The notes beneath the pieces were generated by a model. It did no database searches, was not told the origin of the DNA, and saw nothing but the letters and a program-made list of their open reading frames with translations. This document shows, piece by piece, positions 33,268-41,589 of a stretch of 64,000 nucleotides of DNA. Source of the stretch: an uncultured Bacteroidales bacterium (GTDB taxonomy: Bacteria > Bacteroidota > Bacteroidia > Bacteroidales > Bacteroidaceae); assembly GCA_902799355.1 (NCBI GenBank), contig CADCAG010000003.1:1-64000 (forward strand). The letters run 5' to 3'. The stretch's first letter is position 1. Each line of letters starts with the position of its first letter. Both the position numbers and the translations under genes were made by a program.

Positions 33268-33821
33268 ATCTGATAGAGATGGGTATAGCTTGCTAATATG
33301 TTTTTATATCTGAATACGGGTGTTTCGACGGGTTCTCCTTTGGCATTGTAGACTTGTGTGACTGATTCAGGTTTCTCGCCAAGAAATTGCGTATAGTGAA
33401 ACTCATGGCCACGATACTCTCTGCCCTCCAGTTCGAATCGCCTGTAGCCGAGAGATAGCTTACGGTCTGCCTTGCAAGCGGTGATAGAGTAGGGCAGCAC
33501 GCCACACATGGGATAGGCGCCCTCATCTGTTACGATCTGTTGGCAGAGATACATCATCCCACCACACTCAGCGACAATCTTCCCACCCTGCTCGGCAAAG
33601 TCCTTGATAGATTCCCTGCAGGCTTTGTTGGCCACCAATGCGTCAAGGTGCTTTTCTGGATAGCCACCAGGCAGATATAGCATGTCGATGTCCTCAAAGG
33701 ATGGTACGTCACATTCTGGATCAAAATACACGACCTTGCCTAATCGGTCAATGTTTTCCTGATACAGAAACGAGAATGACTCTTTGTTGCGTGCTATTAA
33801 AGTTGTAGTAGTTCCTGCCAT
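33264..33821 (-). CDS. cbiA: Cobyrinate a,c-diamide synthase, glutaminase half
   Basis: The 185-residue product is the class I glutamine amidotransferase half of CbiA: YLPGGYPEKHLDAL, the Cys in VAECGGMMYLCQQI (about 86), and the C-terminal YRGHEFHYTQFL. It starts at ATG 33821, inside the 3' end of the ATPase half, in another frame (25-base overlap). GAGGAA lies about 9 bases before this ATG. Either CbiA is made as two chains, or one base has been gained or lost at 33797-33821. The half itself is intact. Confidence 0.85.
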   Translation of the reverse strand: MAGTTTTLIARNKESFSFLYQENIDRLGKVVYFDPECDVPSFEDIDMLYLPGGYPEKHLDALVANKACRESIKDFAEQGGKIVAECGGMMYLCQQIVTDEGAYPMCGVLPYSITACKADRKLSLGYRRFELEGREYRGHEFHYTQFLGEKPESVTQVYNAKGEPVETPVFRYKNILASYTHLYQI

Positions 33822-34450
33822 CTGACGTGTTCCTCTAATAATTTAACCAGTTGAGACTGTTCGGCTTGTTCAGAAAAGTCCAGTCCTAAATAGCGTGAAG
33901 CTTGTTCGAGCGACGTATCCTTGGGCAGGTAGCCAAAACAAGTGATATGCAAATCATCGCAAACCTCTCTTAACAGCTGATAGTGGCGTTCTGAGCCCAC
34001 CTTGTTAAAAATGACTCCTACGATGCGAACATCTTTACGGAAATGGATGAACCCCTGTAATAACGGAGCTATAGAATAGGCTGCAGACTTGGCGTCAACC
34101 ACCAATACCACAGGAATTTCGAGTGTGGCTGCAATCTCAGCTGAGGAACCTTGATCACGATTATAGCCGTCAAAGAGCCCCATCATACCCTCGATGATAC
34201 AGATGTCAGCATGCTCTCCATATTGGGCAAATAGTTCTTTGACATGCGCTGGCGTAGCCATGAAGGTGTCGAGGTTAATGCTGGGACGTCCGCATACTGC
34301 CTCATGAAACTTCGTATCGATGTAGTCTGGTCCGCACTTGAAGGGCTGTACCCGATAACCCTTGGCCGTCAATAACGCCATCAACCCTCTGGCAATGGTT
34401 GTCTTGCCAGAGCTACTGGTTGGCGCAGCTATGAGAAAACTCGGCTTCAT
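33797..34450 (-). CDS. cbiA: Cobyrinate a,c-diamide synthase, ATPase half
   Basis: CbiA amidates side chains a and c of cobyrinate. The 217-residue product is its N-terminal, dethiobiotin-synthetase-like half: P-loop APTSSSGKTT (9-18), FKCGPDYIDTKFH, IIEGMMGLFDGYN, and LLVVDAKSAAYSIAP-type PVVLVVDAKSAAYS. The frame ends at HVRWQELLQL, where other CbiA proteins go on into the glutaminase domain, found here in the next frame. The ATG is 5 bases downstream of a TATCTTTG box, so the mRNA is nearly leaderless. Confidence 0.88.
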   Translation of the reverse strand: MKPSFLIAAPTSSSGKTTIARGLMALLTAKGYRVQPFKCGPDYIDTKFHEAVCGRPSINLDTFMATPAHVKELFAQYGEHADICIIEGMMGLFDGYNRDQGSSAEIAATLEIPVVLVVDAKSAAYSIAPLLQGFIHFRKDVRIVGVIFNKVGSERHYQLLREVCDDLHITCFGYLPKDTSLEQASRYLGLDFSEQAEQSQLVKLLEEHVRWQELLQL

Positions 34451-34455
34451 GGGTA

Positions 34456-34463
34456 CAAAGATA
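34456..34463 (-). promoter_or_regulatory. cbiA operon promoter -7 box
   Basis: TATCTTTG on the minus strand, ending 5 bases before the cbiA ATG. The usual distance to the transcription start would place it at or very near the start codon. Confidence 0.5.
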
Positions 34464-34537
34464 CATACTTTTTATTTTTTTTAGTGTGTCAGTAGCAATT
34501 TTTTTACTTTTTGCTCTTCACTTTTCACTTTATTTTG

Positions 34538-34545
34538 TACCTTTG
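34538..34545 (+). promoter_or_regulatory. -7 box ahead of the first cobalamin riboswitch
   Basis: TACCTTTG matches TAnnTTTG. A TTTG at 34510 is 24 bases upstream, slightly too far. Transcription would start just before the riboswitch. Confidence 0.5.
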
Positions 34546-34556
34546 CCCACGAATTA

Positions 34557-34713
34557 AGGCAATCTGGTGGCTGATGCCGCCTGATGTAAGGGAATCCGGT
34601 GGAAGTCCGGAACTGTTCCTGCAGCTGTAATCCTCGTTAAGAGGTTTGCCTGTATAACGCCACTGAGCAATCGGGAAGGTAAGGCAGACTGAGGAAAGTC
34701 AGAAGACCTGCTT
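34557..34713 (+). ncRNA. Cobalamin riboswitch 1
   Basis: The B12-box core is present: GGGAATCCGGTGGAAGTCC, GGAACTGTTCCTGCAGCTGTAA, then GCCACTGAGCAATCGGGAAGG and the 3' part AGTCAGAAGACCTGC. These are the diagnostic segments of the class I (adenosylcobalamin) riboswitch. It should repress the TonB receptor-cbiK-TonB operon when cobalamin is plentiful. No clear terminator hairpin follows, so control may be on translation. Confidence 0.92.
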
Positions 34714-34772
34714 TATGAAAATACAATTTATCACCGTACAGGGATATGCGGTTGGAGAAAAAGGAATAGTTA

Positions 34773-36956
34773 ATGGACCTAAAACAGAAATTGGCTTTTG
34801 GCCTTTGGCTGTTTACTGTTGGTGCAAGTGCACAGAGCGACATCTGGCGTACCGATAGTTTGCAGGAAGTAGTTGTGACAGGTACTGGCACCCAGCACCT
34901 GCTGAAAGATGCGCCCGTGCAGACTGAGGTCATTTCGCGCAAGATGCTCGACAGCTATGGCGGCAAGAGTCTGGAGGATATCCTGTCAGGACTGACGGCA
35001 TCGTTTGCCTTCAGCGAGGGCGACATGGGCAGTCAGATGCAGTTGGGCGGTTTGGGTAACTCGTACATCCTTATATTAATAGACGGCAAGCGCATTCATG
35101 GCGATGTGGGTGGTGAGAACGACCTGGGACTCATTGATCCGCAGAACATCGAAAAGATAGAAATCGTGAAGGGTGCGCAGAGTGCGCTGTACGGCTCGGA
35201 CGCGATGGCTGGTGTTATCAACATTATTACCAAGAAGCACAGACAGAAGGGCGTCTATGTGGACAACAGCACGCAGTATGGCACCCATAACGACCTGCGA
35301 CAGCACAATACGTTGGCGTTGAACTATGGTAAGTGGAGCAGTCAGACAAATTTCCAACTGCAGCGTAACGACGGTTGGCAGAATACGGCCGAGGAATATG
35401 CAGAAGCCATGGTGCTAACAGATAGCAAGAACATGACGGTCAATAAGTTCCGCAATTGGCAGATTGCCGAGCACCTGACATTCCAGCCAACGAAGAAGAT
35501 AGAGCTGTATGCCGACGGTACCTACTATAAAAAGGACATCATGCGACCACGCGATGGCAAGCATGCCAGTTGCGATGTCTATACCTACGACCTGCACTAT
35601 AACAATGCCTCGGCGTCCGTGGGCGGAAAATGGAAGTTGGGAGGTAAAGGCTCGCTGCAAGACTACGTCACACTCGACGTAGACTGGAACATGCATGCCT
35701 ACTACTATAAATACACCGCCAGACACTATGACTACGTATTCTTGGAGGGTGAGGAGTTTGGTGACCAGAACGGTGAGTGGTTCTCTGTGCCCATGTATCC
35801 TGGTCAGCAGAAGTTACAGAGCAATCAGCAACGTGTGATGGGTCAGCTGAAAGGCATCTTCCATCTGCCCTACAATAACACCATCAATGCGGGAGCAGAA
35901 TACCGCTATGACCACCTGAAAGCGCCAGAGCGCACGGAAAAGGGAACAGCCAGCGACTGGACGACAGCGGTGTATGTGCAAGACGAGTTCAACAAACTGT
36001 CGTGGCTGAACATCACAGCAGGATTGCGACTGGTTGACAACCAGAACTTTGGCTTCAGGCTGACACCCAAGGTCAGTGCGATGGCCTCATGGGGCGACTG
36101 GCGTTTCAGACTGGGATGGAGTCAGGGTTTCAAGACCCCTACTGTCAAGGAACTCTATTACCGCTATCTGCACGTCATGGGCAGTAGCACGTTCTTCAAT
36201 TTGGGCAACACCAAGCTAGATCCACAGACCAGCAACTACTGGTCGGCAAATGTGGAGTATCGTGGCGACAAACTGACAGCATCGGTAACGGGCTATATCA
36301 ATAAGCTCGACAACATGATAGCATTGGTGAATGTACCCGTTGGTGAGATTCCTGCTGGTATTACAACGGCATACATGGGTGACGGAAGTAATAATGTACA
36401 GGCACGTATGTATAAGAACATGGACGATGCACGCACCTGTGGTGTGGACGTGACGCTGGGATATAAATTCACCAAGGAACTGTCGATGACAGCAGCATAC
36501 AGCTATCTCGACACGGAAGCGAACCTTTATGATGCTGGTACAGACCAAATGAAGACGGTAGTGATTGACGGAATGGCGCACCACAAATGGAACGCCTCCG
36601 TGATGTACAACCATGCGTTCAGCAACATCTATAAGTTGGGCGTAAACCTATCGACACGAGGCAGCAGTAAACGCTACTATGAGAACAACGGTGACGGACG
36701 AGCCTATCAGCTATGGCGCATCAACACTACGCACGACTTTCAGGTTTCAAGTTTCAAGATTGCCAGTTTCAGGCTGGAGGCGGGCATTGACAACATATTC
36801 AACTATGTGGACCGCACCATGCGTCCCTACCATCTAGGCAACAACACGTCAGGAACAACGGTCTATGGCAAGGTTGTCGTCAAGTTGAATTACGGCAAAA
36901 GTGTTAAACAACATATTTTATCAACAAAACAAAAAAATTACTATGAAGAAGATTAA
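34773..36956 (+). CDS. TonB-dependent outer-membrane receptor (BtuB-like), first
   Basis: The 727-residue product has a signal peptide ending near GASAQ, a TonB-box-like LQEVVVTGTGTQ, a plug domain (ISRKMLDSYGGKSLEDILSG, GSDAMAGVINIIT) and a beta-barrel to the C-terminus. The riboswitch upstream makes cobalamin or another corrinoid the likely substrate. Its coding end overlaps cbiK by 14 bases. Residues about 657-668 (FQVSSFKIASFR) come from a TTTCAAG repeat inserted in a barrel strand region near the C-terminus. Confidence 0.9.
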   Translation: MDLKQKLAFGLWLFTVGASAQSDIWRTDSLQEVVVTGTGTQHLLKDAPVQTEVISRKMLDSYGGKSLEDILSGLTASFAFSEGDMGSQMQLGGLGNSYILILIDGKRIHGDVGGENDLGLIDPQNIEKIEIVKGAQSALYGSDAMAGVINIITKKHRQKGVYVDNSTQYGTHNDLRQHNTLALNYGKWSSQTNFQLQRNDGWQNTAEEYAEAMVLTDSKNMTVNKFRNWQIAEHLTFQPTKKIELYADGTYYKKDIMRPRDGKHASCDVYTYDLHYNNASASVGGKWKLGGKGSLQDYVTLDVDWNMHAYYYKYTARHYDYVFLEGEEFGDQNGEWFSVPMYPGQQKLQSNQQRVMGQLKGIFHLPYNNTINAGAEYRYDHLKAPERTEKGTASDWTTAVYVQDEFNKLSWLNITAGLRLVDNQNFGFRLTPKVSAMASWGDWRFRLGWSQGFKTPTVKELYYRYLHVMGSSTFFNLGNTKLDPQTSNYWSANVEYRGDKLTASVTGYINKLDNMIALVNVPVGEIPAGITTAYMGDGSNNVQARMYKNMDDARTCGVDVTLGYKFTKELSMTAAYSYLDTEANLYDAGTDQMKTVVIDGMAHHKWNASVMYNHAFSNIYKLGVNLSTRGSSKRYYENNGDGRAYQLWRINTTHDFQVSSFKIASFRLEAGIDNIFNYVDRTMRPYHLGNNTSGTTVYGKVVVKLNYGKSVKQHILSTKQKNYYEED
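36741..36774. repeat. TTTCAAG repeat inside the first TonB receptor
   Basis: CAGGTTTCAAGTTTCAAGATTGCCAGTTTCAGGC, the same unit order (CAGGTTTCAAG, TTTCAAGATT) as the noncoding repeat at 7085-7116. It stays in frame. Confidence 0.8.
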
Positions 36957-38073
36957 AACATTCATGTTGGCTTTCGTGGCAATGGCTATGACAGCTCCGA
37001 TGTTCACTGCTTGCGGTGACGACGACACAAAGGTGGAAACCGTCGAGAAGGTTATTGAAAACCTTGTCTCTGAGTATTCTGCCAACGATAAGCTGGTTGC
37101 TGATCAGAAGGCACAGTCGGGCAAGGACGAGGCCGTACTGCTCGTGGCCTTCGGTTCTACTTGGAACAATGCCTTCCTGGCCTTCGACAAGACCATTGAG
37201 GCTTACGAGACTGCATTCCCCAAAGCTGACGTTTATTTTTGCTTCTCCAGCGACATCTGCATCAATCGTGCTGCCATTGGTGAAAACGTGGATGACAACG
37301 GTAACATCGTAAAGCGCACCTACTACGAACCCCGCTATCTGCTGCACGCTATAGGTGCTGCTAAGTATAGCACTATTCGTGTACAGTCGTTGCAGGTTAT
37401 CCCTGGTGAGGAGTTTGCTGCTGTCATGGCTGCAGTCAAGAAGTTCATGAATAACGGCTATATCGCCTCTGCCCACTTAGACGATAACTACCTGAAGAAC
37501 GTTAAACTTTACTTTGGCATGCCCCTGCTGACCGATGCAGAGAACGATGTTCCCAATGTAGCAAATGCTCTCCACACTCTTTATGGTTCAGAGACTGGTG
37601 TTGTAGCCTTCATGGGTCACGGCAACCCCGACGACTACGACACGTTCAAGGCTAACGACCGTTACGAATTGCTGCAGAAAGAGTTACAGAAACTCAGCCC
37701 CAACAAGTACTTCGTTGGCACAGTAGATGCTCCAGGCCACTATAAGCAGAACGTTCTGGCTGACATCAAGGATGCCGGTATTACTAGTGGCACCGTTAAC
37801 CTCCACGCACTGATGTCTATTGCCGGTGACCATGCTCACAACGATATGGCAGGTGAAGGCGATGAGTACTGGGACGGAGAGGATCCTGAGAGTGAGGATA
37901 ACAGCTGGTACGAGTACTTCCGTCACAATGGTTTTACTCCTAATGTTCCACTTTCTGGTAAGCACCCCCAGGGACTGCTGGAACTGAAGAGTGTCCGTGA
38001 CATCTGGATTCAGCATACTAAGGATGCTGAGCTCTTCGAGGATGCTTACCACTCAATGTACCCTGAGGAATAA
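36943..38073 (+). CDS. cbiK: Sirohydrochlorin cobaltochelatase, lipoprotein form
   Basis: CbiK inserts Co2+ into sirohydrochlorin at the start of the anaerobic corrin pathway. The 376-residue product shows VLLVAFGSTWNNAF, FMGHGNPDDYD (His about 226), DAPGHY and LHALMSIAGDHAHND (His about 287-299), typical metal-handling positions. Oddity: the N-terminus is a lipoprotein signal (MKKIKTFMLA...MFTAC, Cys24 followed by GDDD), so the protein is exported and envelope-bound instead of cytoplasmic. It sits between two TonB receptors, overlapping the first. Confidence 0.88.
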   Translation: MKKIKTFMLAFVAMAMTAPMFTACGDDDTKVETVEKVIENLVSEYSANDKLVADQKAQSGKDEAVLLVAFGSTWNNAFLAFDKTIEAYETAFPKADVYFCFSSDICINRAAIGENVDDNGNIVKRTYYEPRYLLHAIGAAKYSTIRVQSLQVIPGEEFAAVMAAVKKFMNNGYIASAHLDDNYLKNVKLYFGMPLLTDAENDVPNVANALHTLYGSETGVVAFMGHGNPDDYDTFKANDRYELLQKELQKLSPNKYFVGTVDAPGHYKQNVLADIKDAGITSGTVNLHALMSIAGDHAHNDMAGEGDEYWDGEDPESEDNSWYEYFRHNGFTPNVPLSGKHPQGLLELKSVRDIWIQHTKDAELFEDAYHSMYPEE

Positions 38074-38076
38074 TAC

Positions 38077-40149
38077 ATGACTATGAGACAATTATTATTG
38101 ATAGCAGCGCTCTCATGCGGGAGCGCTGCTTTCTCCCAAATCCACAAGATGGAACGTGGCGACTCGTCAATGACAAGTCGCACCTATAATCTGAACCCTG
38201 TGGTGGTGACGGGTTCTGGTCATCACCAACGACTGAAAAGCACAGCGACCCCAGTAAGGGTCCTCTCCAGTCAGGAGATTCGCGAGCAAGGCATCACGAC
38301 GTTTGACGGTGCTCTGACGCGTATGATGCCTCAGACCTCGATGGCACCCAGTAGTATGGGTACCTTTTTGCGTATGAACGGTCTGGGCAATAAATACATC
38401 CTTATTCTGATTAATGGTCAGAAGCTTTCAGGCGACATCTCTAACAATGTTGACCTGAACCGTATCAATATGAGTCGTGTGAAACGTATCGAGGTGCTCG
38501 ATGGAGCAGCTTCGTCGCTCTATGGCTCAGACGCTATTGCAGGTGTCATTAATATTATTACCGACCAGCCTACGCAAGACTTCATCAACGTGACCAGCGA
38601 TACCCGTGTCTCGGGACACGGCGTGCTGACGGAGTCTGTCAGTCTGGACATCTATAAGAACGGTTTTGGTTCTTACACCTCTTTTTCTCATGATCGTGCC
38701 GATAGCTACCGCAACAACGACTTGGAATACCAGAAAAATTCGGAAACGGAGACGCAATCATCAATAGCACCGCTGTTTACTGGCTATCGCTCGACCATCA
38801 TCGGACAGAAATTTACCTATGCCCCCAATCAGCATCTGGCGCTGAATGCAGGCATGGACTATTCATATAAGATCACCGACCGCCCTGAAACACGTACTGA
38901 CATCGCGGGTGGTACCGACTACGAGATGCGCTACAAAGGTTTTCGCTGGAATGTGGGTGGCATCTATAAGTTTACTGCTAAGAATTCGCTACAGGCCGAT
39001 TTCGTCGTAGACCGTTTCCGCTATGGTAAGGAGTATGATGTGGAGACGAAGACAAATGCCGTGGGCGACTATGTGCAGTCGAAGAAGCAGCGCATGATGG
39101 AAGGACAGTTGAAGGCAATACTGGGTTTGACAAAGAACTCGACGACTATCTTCGGTGCTAATTGGCGTCAGGAAAATCTTTCAGCTACCAGTGGCAATAT
39201 CGACCAGCATGTCTATTCGCTGGCCGCCTATGCTCAGCACGAGATGAAGTTTATGAAGAACTTTACTGCGACTCTGGGGCTACGACTGACCCATCACGAA
39301 ACCTTCAATCAGCACCTAACGCCTAAAGCTACGTTGATGTATGCGCCAGGCAACTTCCGATTCCGTGCTACCTATTCTGCAGGTTTCCGTGCGCCAGGTC
39401 TCGACGAGCTCTACTATCATTATTTCTCCGTGAATCGTGGTAAGGCACAGATTAGTTTTGGCAATAAGGACTTGAAGCCTGAAAAGAGCAACTACTTCTC
39501 GCTGAATGCCGAATATCGCACACAGCAAGTTGCTGTCAGTATTACGGGTTATCTGAATCGTATCAATGATATGGTGGTCAAACAGAATGTTGACGTTGAC
39601 GATGCTGCAAGAAAGATGTTGCTGGCAGAATTCCCTGAGATGACACAGGACCAAGCAGACAAGATGGTGAGCTATGCCCTCTATCAGAACAGCGACAAAG
39701 GCGATGTGAAGGGTATGCAGGTGAATGTCTCAGCCAACATTCTTGAGGGTTTCAACCTCTCTGCAAACTACGCCTATACCTACGCCCGTACAAAAAGCGA
39801 AGACGAATGGACTGTATTAGAGCGTAGCATACGCCATGCTGCAACCATTGCTGCCAACTATCATCATACATGGGGCTGGTATGGGCTGAATGTGAATCTA
39901 AGCGGACGCTTGCAGTCCAAAACCTACTATACTGGCAGCTATGAGGATGCTCCTGGCTTTGGTGTGTGGAATCTTAATACCACTCACTCCTTAAACGTGC
40001 TGAGGTGGGCAAATCTGGAATCCAGCATCGGCGTAGACAACCTCTTCAATAAAGTTGATCGACGCATCGACTCCTCTACACGCAAATATGCACTCTACTC
40101 GCCAGGTCGCATGCTGGTCGTGGGTTTGAAGTTGACGTTTAAGCAATAA
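38077..40149 (+). CDS. TonB-dependent outer-membrane receptor, second
   Basis: The 690-residue product begins MTMRQLLLIAALSCGSAAFS (signal peptide), with TonB-box-like LNPVVVTGSGHH, plug domain (IREQGITTFDGALTRMMPQT, GSDAIAGVINIIT), and a beta-barrel ending MLVVGLKLTFKQ with a terminal aromatic/aliphatic pattern. It follows the cbiK lipoprotein by 3 bases, so both should act on the same substrate: a corrinoid, cobalt complex or tetrapyrrole. ATG 38083 is an alternative start. Confidence 0.88.
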   Translation: MTMRQLLLIAALSCGSAAFSQIHKMERGDSSMTSRTYNLNPVVVTGSGHHQRLKSTATPVRVLSSQEIREQGITTFDGALTRMMPQTSMAPSSMGTFLRMNGLGNKYILILINGQKLSGDISNNVDLNRINMSRVKRIEVLDGAASSLYGSDAIAGVINIITDQPTQDFINVTSDTRVSGHGVLTESVSLDIYKNGFGSYTSFSHDRADSYRNNDLEYQKNSETETQSSIAPLFTGYRSTIIGQKFTYAPNQHLALNAGMDYSYKITDRPETRTDIAGGTDYEMRYKGFRWNVGGIYKFTAKNSLQADFVVDRFRYGKEYDVETKTNAVGDYVQSKKQRMMEGQLKAILGLTKNSTTIFGANWRQENLSATSGNIDQHVYSLAAYAQHEMKFMKNFTATLGLRLTHHETFNQHLTPKATLMYAPGNFRFRATYSAGFRAPGLDELYYHYFSVNRGKAQISFGNKDLKPEKSNYFSLNAEYRTQQVAVSITGYLNRINDMVVKQNVDVDDAARKMLLAEFPEMTQDQADKMVSYALYQNSDKGDVKGMQVNVSANILEGFNLSANYAYTYARTKSEDEWTVLERSIRHAATIAANYHHTWGWYGLNVNLSGRLQSKTYYTGSYEDAPGFGVWNLNTTHSLNVLRWANLESSIGVDNLFNKVDRRIDSSTRKYALYSPGRMLVVGLKLTFKQ

Positions 40150-40151
40150 TA

Positions 40152-40183
40152 TTTGGAATTTTGCCAGAATCTTCCTATCTTTG
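40152..40183 (+). promoter_or_regulatory. Promoter of the corrin-ring operon
   Basis: TTTG at 40152-40155, a 20-base spacer, and TATCTTTG at 40176-40183: a textbook Bacteroidetes promoter. The cbiH-cbiC ATG is only 8 bases further (40192), so the transcript would be leaderless or nearly so. It lies outside riboswitch control except by read-through. Confidence 0.7.
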
Positions 40184-40191
40184 TGGGCAAT

Positions 40192-41589
40192 ATGGGAAAA
40201 ATCATCGTCGCAGGCATCGGTCCTGGCAGCAAGGAAGACATCACCCCCGCTGTACTCGAAGCAGTACGTGAGGCAGATGTTATTGTGGGATATAAGTATT
40301 ATTTCCAGTTCATAGAATCGTATGTCAAGCCTGGATGCGAGTGCATCGACACAGGCATGAAGAAGGAACGTGAACGTGCTGAGCAGGCCTTTCTGCTTGC
40401 TGAGCAAGACAAGACTGTTGTCGTGATTTCCTCTGGCGATGCAGGTATCTATGGCATGGCTCCGTTGATATATGAGATGAAGCGTGACCGACAGTCGGAC
40501 ATTGAAGTGGAAACACTGCCAGGCATCTCTGCTTTCCAGAAGGCTGCCTCTTTGTTGGGTGCACCTCTCGGTCACGACCTCTGTATTATCTCCCTTTCCG
40601 ACCTTATGACGCCTTGGGAAGTTATCGAACGACGCATCAAGTCCGCAGCCATTGGTGATTTCGTCACCGCGATCTATAACCCTAAGTCACATGGACGCTT
40701 TTGGCAACTGTATCGTCTGATAGAGTTGTTCTTGCAGGAACGGTCTGATGAGACCCCTGTCGGATATGTTCGTCAGGCGGGACGTGAGGAGCAGGAGATA
40801 AAGCTTACCACCCTTGGCGCTTTCGACCCAGAGGACGTTGACATGTTTACGGTCATTCTCATTGGTAACTCACAGTCGTATGTTGCTGATGGCAAGTTCA
40901 TCACTCCTCGTGGCTACTATCGTGAGCAGACGAACGAGGGCGAAAAGATAGGCCAAAACATCATGATAGAGTCATTTCGCACCATTGCTAGTGAATTGAA
41001 GAGAGACTATCCTTTAGATCACAAATGGGCGCTGTTGCATGCTATCCATACTACGGCAGATTTCGAAATGGAAGACATTCTCTATACTGATGACAAGGCT
41101 GTGGAGATACTGTATAATAAGGTAAAGAACGGAGAACTAAAGACCATCATCACGGACGTCACCATGGTTACTAGCGGTATCCGCAAAGGAGCCTTGCAAC
41201 GCTTAGGTGTCGAGGCGAAATGCTATTTGGGCGATGCTCGTGTGGCAGAATTTGCCGCTATCAATAACATCACGCGTACTCAGGCGGGCATTCGTTTAGC
41301 CGTCGAAGAACACCCTGATGCACTCTTCGCATTTGGCAATGCTCCAACGGCATTGATGGAACTCTGCGACTTGATTCGCAAAGGAAAGGCCAAGCCGGCC
41401 GGCATCATTGCTGCTCCTGTAGGTTTTGTGCATGTCCGCGAGTCGAAGCACATGGTGAAGCCTTTTAAAGATATCCCCAAGGTTATTGTCGAGGGACGTA
41501 AGGGGGGCAGTAATCTGGCGGCAACCCTCTGTAATGCCATTCTGACCTTCGATGATGCTGAACAACTCAAACCAGGACGTGATTTATGA
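40192..41589 (+). CDS. CbiH-CbiC fusion (precorrin-3B C17-methyltransferase / cobalt-precorrin-8 methylmutase)
   Basis: Residues 1-245 are a SAM-dependent corrin methylase: KIIVAGIGPGSKEDITP at the start, SSGDAGIYGMA, and AIYNPKS. They act in ring contraction (CobJ/CbiH). Residues about 255-465 are CbiC/CobH: FRTIASELKRDYP, TDVTMVTSGI, and APVGFVHVRESK, which moves the C11 methyl group. The start at ATG 40192 is fixed by the promoter and GxGPG motif. The stop overlaps the next ATG (ATGA). Confidence 0.93.
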   Translation: MGKIIVAGIGPGSKEDITPAVLEAVREADVIVGYKYYFQFIESYVKPGCECIDTGMKKERERAEQAFLLAEQDKTVVVISSGDAGIYGMAPLIYEMKRDRQSDIEVETLPGISAFQKAASLLGAPLGHDLCIISLSDLMTPWEVIERRIKSAAIGDFVTAIYNPKSHGRFWQLYRLIELFLQERSDETPVGYVRQAGREEQEIKLTTLGAFDPEDVDMFTVILIGNSQSYVADGKFITPRGYYREQTNEGEKIGQNIMIESFRTIASELKRDYPLDHKWALLHAIHTTADFEMEDILYTDDKAVEILYNKVKNGELKTIITDVTMVTSGIRKGALQRLGVEAKCYLGDARVAEFAAINNITRTQAGIRLAVEEHPDALFAFGNAPTALMELCDLIRKGKAKPAGIIAAPVGFVHVRESKHMVKPFKDIPKVIVEGRKGGSNLAATLCNAILTFDDAEQLKPGRDL

